Assembly (NCBI GenBank): GCA_900471605.1
Contig: UCEY01000004.1
Span: forward strand, 266,436-330,435
Direction: 5' to 3'
Source: Hyphomicrobiales bacterium
GTDB lineage: Bacteria > Pseudomonadota > Alphaproteobacteria > Rhizobiales > Rhizobiaceae
DNA length: 64,000 nucleotides
The position numbers and the translations under genes were made by a program. Positions 9,386 to 18,156 of the stretch are shown here, one piece after another (the first letter of the stretch is position 1; the number at the start of each line of letters is the position of its first letter). The notes under the pieces were generated by a model. The model saw only the letters and a program-made list of their open reading frames with translations. It did no database searches and was not told the DNA's origin.

Positions 9386-10603
9386 TCACGCTTTCGCAGA
9401 TACAGGCGTGCCGTTTGCCCTGAGCTGCGTGAACAACATTGGGCCAAGCGAAAACTCCCCTCGCCGCGCCTTCGCGGTCAAATCTCGCAGATAACCGCCA
9501 GCGGAGTTGATATGACCCGCGCGCTCATAGATGCAGGCAACCGCGATCGCCGCTCCCGCCTCCCCCAGGACTTCGCACGCTTCCTCGTAAGCCGACGGGC
9601 TCACGCCCAACATGGACCGAACTGTCACTGCGGCTGACATCATTTCGCGCCAGTTTCCGATTGATCCACCTGGGCCGAACGGCACAATCTCAGGGCAGGC
9701 CCGCAGCACCATCGACAACGGGAAGACCTCCGCTTCGCCTTTCTGCTTCGCTTGTTTGTTTGGCTCGGACTTTTCGCCCTGCTTCATTTCGAAGCGAGGT
9801 TCAAGATCATAGCAAGATTTGGTATTTGAATTCTGTATGTGGCATCCGTATACGATGTCATTGCCATCGCTTTTTGTGATTTCTTCCTGCGTTTCCAACA
9901 TTCTGGAGACTTCCTCGTGCAGGAGGCTCATCTCATCGAGGCTGGCCATCAAGTCCTGCAGTGCCGGGCGCCGGGCGAACCTTCCCACAATCTCTACGAA
10001 ACATGCTTCCGCGGCAGCCCAATCACCTGCCAGGTTTTCTTCCATCCCGACCGTAATCAGCTTGCGGACATCGCGCCGGATGATCGTGAGACGATCCTTC
10101 ATGACGCGGAAACGGCGCTGTTCGGCGGCGACCTCCTGGGCGAGGGCGGCAAATTCGCGGGCACGTGCGAGAAGCGGCGCTAGGCTGAACCCGTATGCAT
10201 CCTCAATGTCGCCCTCATCGCCTTTGCGAGCATAGCGCTTTCCATTTGGGCTATCCTTACGAATGATAACGCCGGCCTCTACCAGAGCGCCAAGGCACTT
10301 GCGAAGAGTCGTCCCCGCAATTCCATTTGCTCGGGCTGATAGCTGAGCATTTGAGGGAAAGACGATAAGGTTCTTGTCGCTGCTTAGCTCCGCGACAGGG
10401 TAAAATGACAAGAGAGCATTTAAGACGGCCAAGGCCCGATCCTGAAGCCCAAGGCGTGAGCGTGCATCGCCGACATCGCGAAATACGCGCCACTTATCGA
10501 CAGGGCGTTCCGAAATCTCCTGATCAGTCTTCACCTGACGCTTCACCAAGGCAAGCGTCATCGGCCGCCGCCCGAAGGGCGTCGTGATATATCCCGTTTC
10601 CAT
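9386..10603 (-). CDS. repC: RepC replication initiator
   Basis: 405 residues from ATG 10603, giving the classic RepC N-terminus METGYITTPFGRRPMTLAL; a GTG three codons upstream is possible. The N-terminal half holds the winged-helix region (SARANGIAGTTLRKCLGALVEAG) that binds the origin. In alphaproteobacterial repABC plasmids RepC alone starts replication, and the origin usually lies inside its own gene. It is the last gene of the minus-strand repABC operon, separated from repB by a 173-bp spacer encoding an antisense RNA that should limit RepC synthesis. Confidence 0.95.
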   Translation of the reverse strand: METGYITTPFGRRPMTLALVKRQVKTDQEISERPVDKWRVFRDVGDARSRLGLQDRALAVLNALLSFYPVAELSSDKNLIVFPSNAQLSARANGIAGTTLRKCLGALVEAGVIIRKDSPNGKRYARKGDEGDIEDAYGFSLAPLLARAREFAALAQEVAAEQRRFRVMKDRLTIIRRDVRKLITVGMEENLAGDWAAAEACFVEIVGRFARRPALQDLMASLDEMSLLHEEVSRMLETQEEITKSDGNDIVYGCHIQNSNTKSCYDLEPRFEMKQGEKSEPNKQAKQKGEAEVFPLSMVLRACPEIVPFGPGGSIGNWREMMSAAVTVRSMLGVSPSAYEEACEVLGEAGAAIAVACIYERAGHINSAGGYLRDLTAKARRGEFSLGPMLFTQLRANGTPVSAKA

Positions 10604-10657
10604 GTCCTTCACCTTTCACAAGGCAAAGAAAAGGCTACGCCGGTGTGGCGTTGACTC

Positions 10658-10686
10658 TTGACTGTGATTCCGGGAAGTGCGATTCT
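10658..10686 (+). promoter_or_regulatory. Promoter of the repABC antisense RNA
   Basis: TTGACT (10658-10663), a 17-bp spacer, then GATTCT (10681-10686) on the plus strand, opposite to the rep genes. A second TTGACT lies 7 bp upstream. Strength and position fit a constitutive ctRNA promoter in the repB-repC gap. Confidence 0.7.
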
Positions 10687-10692
10687 CTAAGC

Positions 10693-10742
10693 GACCAAAC
10701 TGAGAGAGGCCTTCTGGAACACTGTTTCGGAGGGCTTTTTCT
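10693..10742 (+). ncRNA. Counter-transcribed antisense RNA (incA/ctRNA type) controlling repC
   Basis: A roughly 50-nt transcript is predicted from the promoter at 10658-10686 to the T-run at 10736. It is antisense to the repB-repC leader. Known repABC plasmids (for example p42d, pTiR10) carry a small ctRNA here that folds the repC leader and sets copy number and incompatibility. The 5' end is estimated from the -10 box. Confidence 0.75.
10709..10740 (+). terminator. Intrinsic terminator of the antisense RNA
   Basis: GCCTTCTGGAAC (10709-10720) pairs with GTTTCGGAGGGC (10724-10735) through a 3-nt loop, with G-U pairs, followed by TTTTTCTTT. The opposite strand forms the matching stem in the repC leader. 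Confidence 0.8.
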
Positions 10743-10776
10743 TTGCTCTATTGATCCTTTCCTCGTCTCGTTCGAC

Positions 10777-11736
10777 CTACTGCTTCGTTTTCTTGAACGA
10801 GGCGTAGATTTCAGGGAGCGCCGACATCAGGTAATCCGCGAATTCCGGAGCCGCCTTTTTGTCGATCGTCAATGTCAGTGTGCGCTTGTCCTGGCGAAAA
10901 CTTACCGCCTTGACGCCATCATCAGCTTGCCAAACCTCCGCCTGGACCTTCGCCTTCTTCACCTTCTTTGGCGCCGCGGCCTCGAAAACAAGAGCAAAGC
11001 GCTCGTCCGAGGGGAGGGCTTTCACCGCACCGTCGGACAAGACCTCTCGCGCCTTGTCGACCGCGCTGTCCGTGCCTAACCGCGTCGCCAGTTCACCCCA
11101 ACGATCCCGACCCGTCTTAGGGGCAGCGCCGATGCCGCGAATGACATCGGCCGGCAGCTGTGTCGCTGCTTGGATCAAGCGGGATAGATTGCTCTTATCG
11201 ACAGCAAGGGCGCCCATAATGACCGACCGCTGGAACCCGTTTGCCTCAAGCTCCGCTGCATAGAGCGCGCGTTCGATGAACGACAGATCCTGTCGCGCAC
11301 TATTCTCCTGTCCCTGAGCCAATACGAGCTCGTCGTCGGTCAGCGTCCTGACAGCCGCTTTGATCTGGAGCCCTGCCGCCTTGACCGCGCGAAGACGCCG
11401 GCGTCCATAGGCGATTTGGTAGCGCCCTTCAATTTTTGGATGCGGTCGAACGAGGATAGGGACCTGTTGCCCATTCTCCCGGATGTTTCGCGCAAACTCC
11501 TCGAACTGTTCGCCATCCTCATCGAGGCGATCCGTGACCCCTGGCGCGTCGATGAGATCCGGATCAAGGTCGATCAGCGATTGAGACTTCAGCAGCTCGA
11601 TCGAGCGTGAAACGGCGCCAATCGCACCTCGCGGGGCGTATTGTGGCGTGATGCTTTCCTGAGCGGAGACATCATCAGCACTCGCGGCATGGGACTTCGG
11701 GCCAGCAAGGTCGGAGAGAAGGTGTTTTCTAGCCAT
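10777..11736 (-). CDS. repB: RepB plasmid partition protein (ParB family)
   Basis: 319 residues from ATG 11736, preceded by AAAGGAGC at good spacing and giving the usual MARKHLLSDL start; an upstream in-frame start adds 14 residues without support. ParB features include the VRPHP...YQIAYGRRRLRAVKAAG nucleotide-binding region and a central HTH (QRSVIMGALAVDKSNLSRLI). RepB binds parS and works with RepA in segregation and operon autorepression. Two parS sites flank repB-repC. Confidence 0.95.
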   Translation of the reverse strand: MARKHLLSDLAGPKSHAASADDVSAQESITPQYAPRGAIGAVSRSIELLKSQSLIDLDPDLIDAPGVTDRLDEDGEQFEEFARNIRENGQQVPILVRPHPKIEGRYQIAYGRRRLRAVKAAGLQIKAAVRTLTDDELVLAQGQENSARQDLSFIERALYAAELEANGFQRSVIMGALAVDKSNLSRLIQAATQLPADVIRGIGAAPKTGRDRWGELATRLGTDSAVDKAREVLSDGAVKALPSDERFALVFEAAAPKKVKKAKVQAEVWQADDGVKAVSFRQDKRTLTLTIDKKAAPEFADYLMSALPEIYASFKKTKQ

Positions 11737-11803
11737 TTTCTGCTCCTTTTCTCGCGGTTGAAAAAGAGAAACCCGCAAGCATTTTCAGGCCTTTGAGCCC
11801 AAA

Positions 11804-11819
11804 GTTTCCGGCTGGCAAC
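11804..11819. promoter_or_regulatory. parS: parS centromere-like palindrome, copy 2
   Basis: GTTTCCGGCTGGCAAC in the 123-bp gap between repA and repB fits GTT-N4-GC-N4-AAC. It is the reverse complement of the copy at 9306-9321. The repA-repB gap is a known parS position in this family. Confidence 0.85.
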
Positions 11820-11859
11820 TTTTCAACAGTGCGGCAGCAAATGGGGGTTACCGTCGACA

Positions 11860-13056
11860 TTACTTTCGGCCCCACGATGTTTGGATCAACTGCTCGATTT
11901 CGTTGTTAACATTATCGAGCGACTCCATCGCCCGATCGTACGTCGCCCTCGTGAACTGATCGCGGCTGACCTCGTAAAGGGTTTGCTTGGTGATGCCCGC
12001 GTCGGAGATCGCCGTGCTCTTGAGCATAGGGTGATTGAGAACGTGATCACCAAACATAGTCCGCATGAACGAAACCATCTGGTTCTGCGGGCCATCGCCG
12101 GGCTCATAGCGGGTCACGAGATAACGCATCCAGTCGTAGTTCATGCTACCGCCGGCATCTGCGACGACGCTTAGAAGTTCGGAGGTCATCAGCAGGAACT
12201 GGCACATCGACATGACGTCCAGCATTTGTGGGTGGACCGTCACAAGAACGGCAGTCGCTGCGCATAGGGCCGAGATTGTAAGAAAGCCCAGCTGTGGCGG
12301 GCAATCCACCACAACGACATCATAGTCGTCGGCCACCGACGAGATAGCGTCGTCCATGCGTGTGAAGAAGATGTTCTTCCGATCGTTGGACCCGAGCACT
12401 TTGGCGGTATCGTGCTCAAATTCCATGAGCTCGAGATTGCCAGGCACGAGGTCAAGGTTGGTGAAGTAGGTCTTCTTGATGACTTCCTTCAGCGACCGGC
12501 GCTCGCTATCATATCGGACCGCCCCATACAGCGTCTCGTTGTCCTTCACGTCGAACTCTGGCTGGAAGCCATGGAGCGCGGACATACTGGCCTGGGGATC
12601 GAGGTCGATGGCCAGAACCCGGTAGCCGTTGAGCGCGAGATATTGGGCGAGGTGTGCTGCTGTCGTCGTCTTCCCAGACCCGCCCTTAAAATTAACGGCA
12701 GTTATGACCTGCAGATGCTCCCGACTCGTCCGCCTTGGCGAATAGCGACGGTCGCCCTTGCCGTTTTCGTCAAGATACTCACGGAGCGCCTGGATCGTTT
12801 CAACGGAGTAAGAACGACGATTGTTATTGCCGATCTCTGGCTGCGGTCCTTTGCCTTCGAGCGAGAGATGACGGAGATAGCCATCGTTTACGCCAATTAG
12901 CTTCGCCGCCTCAGTAGAGGAGAACGACCGGAGTGTTTTCCGAGCTTCAGGCGGATAAAGCTTCACACGATGCTCGTGTAACGCACCCGAGAGATCTCGC
13001 GCATGCGCCGCTATCAGTTTATGGATAGCTTTCTGAAGCTTGACGGGATTCTCCAC
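11860..13056 (-). CDS. repA: RepA plasmid partition ATPase (ParA family)
   Basis: 398 residues from GTG 13056, chosen because GAGAGGG lies 5 bp upstream and the protein then begins close to the usual RepA N-terminus (VKLQKAIHKLIAAHARDLSG). An HTH region (STEAAKLIGVNDGYLRHLSL) precedes the deviant Walker A KGGSGKTT (124-131); DLDPQASMS and VVVDCPPQLG follow. RepA moves plasmid copies with RepB and represses the operon. It is the first gene of repABC and is divergent from traI across about 370 bp that holds tra boxes and a putative operator. Confidence 0.95.
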   Translation of the reverse strand: MENPVKLQKAIHKLIAAHARDLSGALHEHRVKLYPPEARKTLRSFSSTEAAKLIGVNDGYLRHLSLEGKGPQPEIGNNNRRSYSVETIQALREYLDENGKGDRRYSPRRTSREHLQVITAVNFKGGSGKTTTAAHLAQYLALNGYRVLAIDLDPQASMSALHGFQPEFDVKDNETLYGAVRYDSERRSLKEVIKKTYFTNLDLVPGNLELMEFEHDTAKVLGSNDRKNIFFTRMDDAISSVADDYDVVVVDCPPQLGFLTISALCAATAVLVTVHPQMLDVMSMCQFLLMTSELLSVVADAGGSMNYDWMRYLVTRYEPGDGPQNQMVSFMRTMFGDHVLNHPMLKSTAISDAGITKQTLYEVSRDQFTRATYDRAMESLDNVNNEIEQLIQTSWGRK

Positions 13057-13072
13057 GACGCCCTCTCGTACA

Positions 13073-13107
13073 CACGGTAATTTTCGTAAACACAGCAATT
13101 TACCGTG
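13073..13107. promoter_or_regulatory. Inverted repeat upstream of repA, likely RepA operator
   Basis: CACGGTAA (13073-13080) and TTACCGTG (13100-13107) form a perfect 8-bp inverted repeat 17-51 bp upstream of the repA GTG. RepA proteins autorepress from such palindromes. No binding data are available here. Confidence 0.6.
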
Positions 13108-13265
13108 GATAGAACACCCGATTCCGGTCAGCGTTGCAAGAATTTTTAGGTTAACAAAGACTTAACAGCAATTTCTGAATCAAAGGCTGAAAGCAGAAAA
13201 TCGACCGATTTCGCTTTGATTCCTGCGGCTTAAGATCCTACACGGCTTCACGGCTCATCGTCTTT

Positions 13266-13283
13266 ACTAACACTTTTGTTAGT
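13266..13283. promoter_or_regulatory. tra-box-like 18-bp palindrome I
   Basis: ACTAACACTTTTGTTAGT is an 18-bp palindrome (7-bp perfect arms, 4-bp centre), the size of TraR/LuxR operators. It lies in the traI-repA intergenic region, 210 bp upstream of the repA start, where Ti plasmids carry tra boxes driving both directions. Its sequence differs from the pTi consensus, as expected for a divergent TraR. Confidence 0.65.
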
Positions 13284-13344
13284 CCGCCAGCGTGACAACC
13301 ATCGCGAGTCTGGGCGGTTAATCGAACCTCCAGGCCGAATCGTT

Positions 13345-13362
13345 ACTAACATTTCTGCGAGT
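13345..13362. promoter_or_regulatory. tra-box-like 18-bp element II
   Basis: ACTAACATTTCTGCGAGT shares the left half ACTAACA and the final AGT with the palindrome at 13266-13283. It is centred 70 bp upstream of the traI start, a position suited to activation of traI-trb. Confidence 0.6.
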
Positions 13363-13423
13363 AGATCGCCCGATCGCCTACGTGCACACCTCCTTTCGTT
13401 GATTCACACAGGAGGCTCCTTCG

Positions 13424-14050
13424 ATGCACTTAAAGGCAATCCGTAATGCAAAGTCGCCCGAAGATTTGGATCTGCTCGACCAAATGCACCGCCTTCGCGC
13501 AACGGTGTTTGAAGGCCGGCTTTCCTGGAAAGTCCACTGCTTCGATGGCAGGGAATTCGATGAATTCGACGCGCTCTCGCCTACCTACATACTGGCGACC
13601 ACTTCGGAGCAGCGGGTCGTCGGATGCGCCCGGCTCTTACCCGCAGCGGGCACGACTATGCTGCAGACTGTTTTCCCACAGCTGCTCGAAACTGGTTGCC
13701 TCATCTCTCATAGCGGAATGATCGAAAGCTCGCGGTTTTGCGTCGACACCGGCTTCGCTGAGGGTAGGGGAGCGGGCTCCCTTCATAGCGCGACCTTGGC
13801 GATGTTCGCCGGCATCGTCGAATGGTCGATGCTCAACGGCTATTCCGAAATCGCTACGGCAACCGATGTGCGGTTCGAACGAATCCTGAAACGGGCCGGC
13901 TGGTCGATGCGCCGTCTCGGCTCCCCGACGATGATCAATGAGACGCATAGTGTCGCCGGCGTCTTGGCTGCCGACCGACCCAGCTTCGATCGTCTCCGTC
14001 CCGAACACTATCGCTCTTCGTTCATGCCCCTCCAACAGAAGGCCGCATGA
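13424..14050 (+). CDS. traI: Acyl-homoserine-lactone synthase TraI (LuxI family)
   Basis: 208 residues. Invariant LuxI-family residues are present: R25, F29, W35, D46, D49, R70, E101 and R104 (motifs RATVFEGRLSW, EFDEFD, ESSRF). It makes the AHL signal from SAM and acyl-ACP; the acyl chain cannot be predicted. It starts after GGAGG and is the first gene of traI-trb, with trbB 4 bp downstream. Two tra-box-like elements upstream suggest positive feedback by TraR. Confidence 0.95.
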   Translation: MHLKAIRNAKSPEDLDLLDQMHRLRATVFEGRLSWKVHCFDGREFDEFDALSPTYILATTSEQRVVGCARLLPAAGTTMLQTVFPQLLETGCLISHSGMIESSRFCVDTGFAEGRGAGSLHSATLAMFAGIVEWSMLNGYSEIATATDVRFERILKRAGWSMRRLGSPTMINETHSVAGVLAADRPSFDRLRPEHYRSSFMPLQQKAA

Positions 14051-14053
14051 GCC

Positions 14054-15025
14054 ATGATGAACTCGCAACATCGCTCCCTCCCTCGTCTGGTGAGCAAACT
14101 TCAGAACGCCCTTGGCGATCATCTGTGCGTAGCGCTCGAGGATCCGAGCGTGGTTGAGATCATGCTCAACCCGGACGGCAAGCTGTTCATCGAACGTTTG
14201 GGGCACGGCATGGCCGCGGCGGGAGAGATGCCGCGAGCCGCTGCAGAGACGGTGATCGGCAGCGTTGCCCACGTCCTCAACTCCGAGGTCGACGACGAAA
14301 GTCCCATCGTTTCGGGGGAGCTGCCGATCGGCGGCCACCGTTTCGAGGGATTGCTGCCGCCCGTGGTCGCCGGTCCGTCGTTCACGATCCGCCGGCGGGC
14401 GTCACGACTTATCCCGCTCGACGACTATGTGGCGACCAAGACAATGACGGCCGAGCAAGCAAAAGTCATTCGAAGCGCGGTCGCCTCGAAGCTCAACATC
14501 GTCGTCGCGGGCGGGACCGGTTCGGGCAAAACGACGCTCACGAACGCGATCCTGGGAGAGATTGTTGTTCAGGCGCCCGACGACCGGCTGGTCGTTCTGG
14601 AGGATACCGCGGAAATCCAGTGTGTTGCCGACAATGCCGTGTGCCTGCACACAAGCGACGCCGTCGATATGTCTCGCCTGCTGAAGAGCACAATGCGCCT
14701 CCGGCCAGATCGCATCATCGTGGGCGAGGTGCGTGACGGCGCGGCACTTACGTTGCTGAAAGCATGGAACACCGGCCATCCCGGTGGCATCGCCACCATC
14801 CATTCGAACACCGCGCGCTCCGCCTTGCAGCGCCTCGAGCAGCTCACCGCCGAGGCCAGCCAGCAGCCGATGCAGGCCGTCATTGGTGACGCAGTCGACC
14901 TCATCATCTTTATCGAAAGGACGCCCAAGGGGCGGCGGGTCACGGAAATTCTCCATGTAAGCCGTTTTGCCGGCGGACAATACCTAGTCGAACCCTATGC
15001 AGAGGACGCACGCGATGCAGCTTAA
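14054..15025 (+). CDS. trbB: TrbB, VirB11-type traffic ATPase
   Basis: 323 residues. Walker A GGTGSGKT is at 153-160, then the Asp box (VLEDTAEIQ), Walker B region ([13 protein letters not shown]) and His box (GGIATIHSN) of hexameric secretion ATPases. It powers pilus assembly and DNA transfer at the inner-membrane base of the Trb system. The trbC start lies inside its last codons. Confidence 0.95.
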   Translation: MMNSQHRSLPRLVSKLQNALGDHLCVALEDPSVVEIMLNPDGKLFIERLGHGMAAAGEMPRAAAETVIGSVAHVLNSEVDDESPIVSGELPIGGHRFEGLLPPVVAGPSFTIRRRASRLIPLDDYVATKTMTAEQAKVIRSAVASKLNIVVAGGTGSGKTTLTNAILGEIVVQAPDDRLVVLEDTAEIQCVADNAVCLHTSDAVDMSRLLKSTMRLRPDRIIVGEVRDGAALTLLKAWNTGHPGGIATIHSNTARSALQRLEQLTAEASQQPMQAVIGDAVDLIIFIERTPKGRRVTEILHVSRFAGGQYLVEPYAEDARDAA

Positions 15026-15398
15026 CCGGTCACTTCAACTTATCAGCCTATTGACCGTCGGCGTAGTGGTGATGGCATCGCCGGCGTTTGCCAGCTCTGG
15101 CGGTGGCAGTCTTCCCTGGGAGGGGCCGCTGCAACAAATCCAGCAGTCGATAACCGGGCCGGTCGCGGGCGCCATCGCGTTAGCGGCGGTGGCAATCGCC
15201 GGCGGCATGCTGATCTTCGGCGGCGAGCTGAACGATTTTGCGCGACGGCTCGTCTATGTCGTACTCGTCGCCGGCATCCTGCTCGGGGCTACCAACATCG
15301 TCGGCCTTTTCGGTGCCACCGGCGCCTCGATCGGACTGACCGACGAGCAAGCCACGTCCGCCGATCAAACCAGAATAGGGGAGGGGGCTCATGGGTGA
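15015..15398 (+). CDS. trbC: TrbC, pilin precursor
   Basis: 127 residues from ATG 15015 (GAGGA upstream; ATG 14997 is an alternative). A signal peptide ends near [10 protein letters not shown] and two membrane helices follow, as in VirB2/TrbC pilins. The protease TraF, encoded at 28474-29040, is expected to mature and possibly cyclise it. Its end overlaps trbD by 8 bp. Confidence 0.9.
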   Translation: MQLNRSLQLISLLTVGVVVMASPAFASSGGGSLPWEGPLQQIQQSITGPVAGAIALAAVAIAGGMLIFGGELNDFARRLVYVVLVAGILLGATNIVGLFGATGASIGLTDEQATSADQTRIGEGAHG

Positions 15399-15690
15399 GT
15401 CCTTGTCCGGGCTGCAACGCAACCGCATTCACCGCGCGTTGTCGCGGCCGAACCTCCTGATGGGCGCTGACCGGGAACTGGTGCTGCTCACGGGACTTGC
15501 CGCCGTCATTCTGATTTTCGTGGTGCTGACGACCTATTCCGCCATCTTCGGCGTTGCCGTGTGGATCGTCATCGTCGGTCTACTGGGAATGATGGCCAAG
15601 GCGGACCCGCTGATGCGACAGGTCTATCTTCGCCACGTCTCCTACAAGCATTACTACAAGGCGACCTCCTCGCCCTGGCGCCGGTATTGA
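15391..15690 (+). CDS. trbD: TrbD, inner-membrane T4SS protein (VirB3-like)
   Basis: 99 residues with adjacent hydrophobic helices ([15 protein letters not shown] and [15 protein letters not shown]) and a basic C-terminus, as in TrbD/VirB3. It sits directly before the TrbE/VirB4 ATPase, as in all Trb operons. Confidence 0.9.
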   Translation: MGESLSGLQRNRIHRALSRPNLLMGADRELVLLTGLAAVILIFVVLTTYSAIFGVAVWIVIVGLLGMMAKADPLMRQVYLRHVSYKHYYKATSSPWRRY

Positions 15691-15699
15691 GGTGAAGGC

Positions 15700-18156
15700 A
15701 TGGTCGCTCTCAAACGCTTCCGGGCCACCGGCCCGTCCTTTGCGGATCTCGTCCCCTATGCCGGCCTGATCGACAATGGTGTGCTCCTGTTGAAAGACGG
15801 AAGCCTGATGGCCGGCTGGTATTTTGCCGGTCCCGACTCCGAAAGCGCCACGGACCTCGAGCGCAACGAGCTGTCGCGCCAGATCAATACGATCCTGTCG
15901 CGGCTCGGGAGCGGGTGGATGATCCAGGTCGAGGCGGTACGCATCCCGACATTCGACTATCCCTCGGATGATCGTTGCCACTTCCCCGATCCGGTTACAC
16001 GCGCCATCGACGCCGAGCGGCGGGCGCATTTCGGGCGCGAGCAGGGGCATTTCGAGAGCAAGCACGCGCTCGTCCTCACCTATCGGCCGCTTGAATCCAA
16101 GAAGACAGCCCTTAGCAAATACATCTACTCGGACGAGGAGAGCCGCAAGAAGACCTACGCCGATACGGTGCTCTTCATCTTCAGGAACGCCATCCGCGAG
16201 ATCGAGCAGTATTTTGCTAACACTCTTTCGATCCAGCGGATGGAAACGCGCGAGGTCGTCGAGAGGGGAGGGGAGCGGGTCGCGCGCTACGACGAATTGC
16301 TGCAATTCGTTCGCTTTTGCGTCACCGGCGAAAACCATCCGATCCGGCTGCCGGATGCCCCGATGTACCTCGACTGGCTTGCGACGGCCGAGCTCGAGCA
16401 TGGACTTACCCCGAAGGTTGAAAGCCGCTTCCTTGGCGTCGTGGCGATCGACGGCCTGCCGGCCGAGAGCTGGCCGGGGATCTTTAACAGCCTCGATCTT
16501 ATGCCGCTCAGCTATCGCTGGTCATCGCGCTTCATTTTCCTCGACGCGCTGGAAGCAAGACGGAAACTGGAGCGGACCCGCAAGAAATGGCAGCAGAAAG
16601 TTCGGCCATTTTTCGACCAGCTCTTCCAGACGCAGAGCCGTTCTGTCGATCAGGACGCCATGACCATGGTGGCTGAGACGGAAGACGCCATCGCCCAGGC
16701 CTCTTCGCAGTTGGTGGCATACGGCTATTACACGCCCGTCATCGTTCTCTTCGATCACGATCGCGACGCACTTCAGGAAAAGGCAGAAGCCATCCGCCGA
16801 TTGATCCAGGCAGAAGGCTTCGGGGCGCGGATCGAAACGCTCAACGCGACCGACGCATTTCTCGGCAGCCTGCCGGGCAATTGGTATTGCAATGTCCGGG
16901 AACCGCTGATCAACACCAGCAATCTTGCCGATCTCATCCCGCTCAACTCTGTCTGGTCGGGCAACCCGGTCGCCCCGTGCCCGTTTTATCCACCGAATTC
17001 GCCGCCGCTGATGCAGGTAGCGAGCGGCTCGACCCCCTTTCGCCTGAACCTTCATGTCGATGACGTCGGGCACACCCTGATCTTCGGACCGACCGGGTCG
17101 GGCAAATCTACCCTTCTGGCGCTGATCGCAGCCCAGTTTCGGCGCTACGACCAGGCAAAGATCTTCGCCTTCGACAAGGGAAGCTCGCTCCTGCCGCTGA
17201 CGCTTGCTGCGGGCGGCGATCACTATGAGATTGGCGCGGATACGCAGAATGCCGAGAAGGCGCTGGCATTCTGCCCGCTATCGGACCTCTCCAGTGATGC
17301 AGATCGCGCATGGGCAACCGAATGGATCGAAATGCTGGTCGCCCTGCAGGGCGTTGCCATCACACCCGATCACCGCAACGCCATCTCACGCCAGGTCAGC
17401 TTGATGGCAAGCGCGCCTGGCCGGTCGCTGTCCGACTTCGTCAGCGGCGTGCAGATGCGTGAGATCAAGGACGCGCTTCATCATTACACAGTTGACGGCC
17501 CAATGGGCCAACTCATCGATGCAGAACAGGACGGACTGTCGCTGGGCGCGTTCCAGACCTTCGAGATCGAAGAGTTGATGAACATGGGCGAGCGGAATCT
17601 GGTTCCCGTGCTCACCTACCTGTTTCGACGGATCGAGAAGCGTCTTGACGGCTCGCCAAGCCTGATCGTCCTCGACGAGGCGTGGTTGATGCTCGGCCAT
17701 CCAGTCTTCCGCAACAAGATCAGAGAATGGCTGAAGGTCTTACGCAAGGCGAACTGCGCCGTTGTGCTAGCCACCCAGTCGATTTCGGACGCAGAACGCT
17801 CGGGTATCATCGATGTCCTGAAGGAATCCTGCCTGACGAAGATATGCCTTCCCAACGGCGCCGCGCGCGAGCCAGGAACACGCGAATTCTACGAGCGGAT
17901 CGGGTTCAACGAGCGACAGATCGAGATCGTTTCGAACGCGATCCCCAAGCGCGAGTATTACGTGGTCACCCCAGAAGGCCGGCGCCTGTTCGATATGGCG
18001 CTCGGCCCGGTGGCGCTCAGCTTCGTCGGCGCGTCGGGCAAGCAAGACTTGCAGCGTATCCGCGCGCTCCATTCCGAACATGGCCACGACTGGCCGATCC
18101 ACTGGCTTCAAACGAGAGGAATTCACGATGCCGCATCGCTGCTCAACGTCGCATAG
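15700..18156 (+). CDS. trbE: TrbE, VirB4-type T4SS ATPase
   Basis: 818 residues, normal length. The N-terminal VirB4/CagE domain is followed by Walker A (FGPTGSGKST) near residue 462 and Walker B (IVLDEAWLML) near 655. It is the largest energy source of the mating pore and is needed for pilus biogenesis and substrate transfer. The trbJ start lies inside its last 29 bp. Confidence 0.95.
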   Translation: MVALKRFRATGPSFADLVPYAGLIDNGVLLLKDGSLMAGWYFAGPDSESATDLERNELSRQINTILSRLGSGWMIQVEAVRIPTFDYPSDDRCHFPDPVTRAIDAERRAHFGREQGHFESKHALVLTYRPLESKKTALSKYIYSDEESRKKTYADTVLFIFRNAIREIEQYFANTLSIQRMETREVVERGGERVARYDELLQFVRFCVTGENHPIRLPDAPMYLDWLATAELEHGLTPKVESRFLGVVAIDGLPAESWPGIFNSLDLMPLSYRWSSRFIFLDALEARRKLERTRKKWQQKVRPFFDQLFQTQSRSVDQDAMTMVAETEDAIAQASSQLVAYGYYTPVIVLFDHDRDALQEKAEAIRRLIQAEGFGARIETLNATDAFLGSLPGNWYCNVREPLINTSNLADLIPLNSVWSGNPVAPCPFYPPNSPPLMQVASGSTPFRLNLHVDDVGHTLIFGPTGSGKSTLLALIAAQFRRYDQAKIFAFDKGSSLLPLTLAAGGDHYEIGADTQNAEKALAFCPLSDLSSDADRAWATEWIEMLVALQGVAITPDHRNAISRQVSLMASAPGRSLSDFVSGVQMREIKDALHHYTVDGPMGQLIDAEQDGLSLGAFQTFEIEELMNMGERNLVPVLTYLFRRIEKRLDGSPSLIVLDEAWLMLGHPVFRNKIREWLKVLRKANCAVVLATQSISDAERSGIIDVLKESCLTKICLPNGAAREPGTREFYERIGFNERQIEIVSNAIPKREYYVVTPEGRRLFDMALGPVALSFVGASGKQDLQRIRALHSEHGHDWPIHWLQTRGIHDAASLLNVA

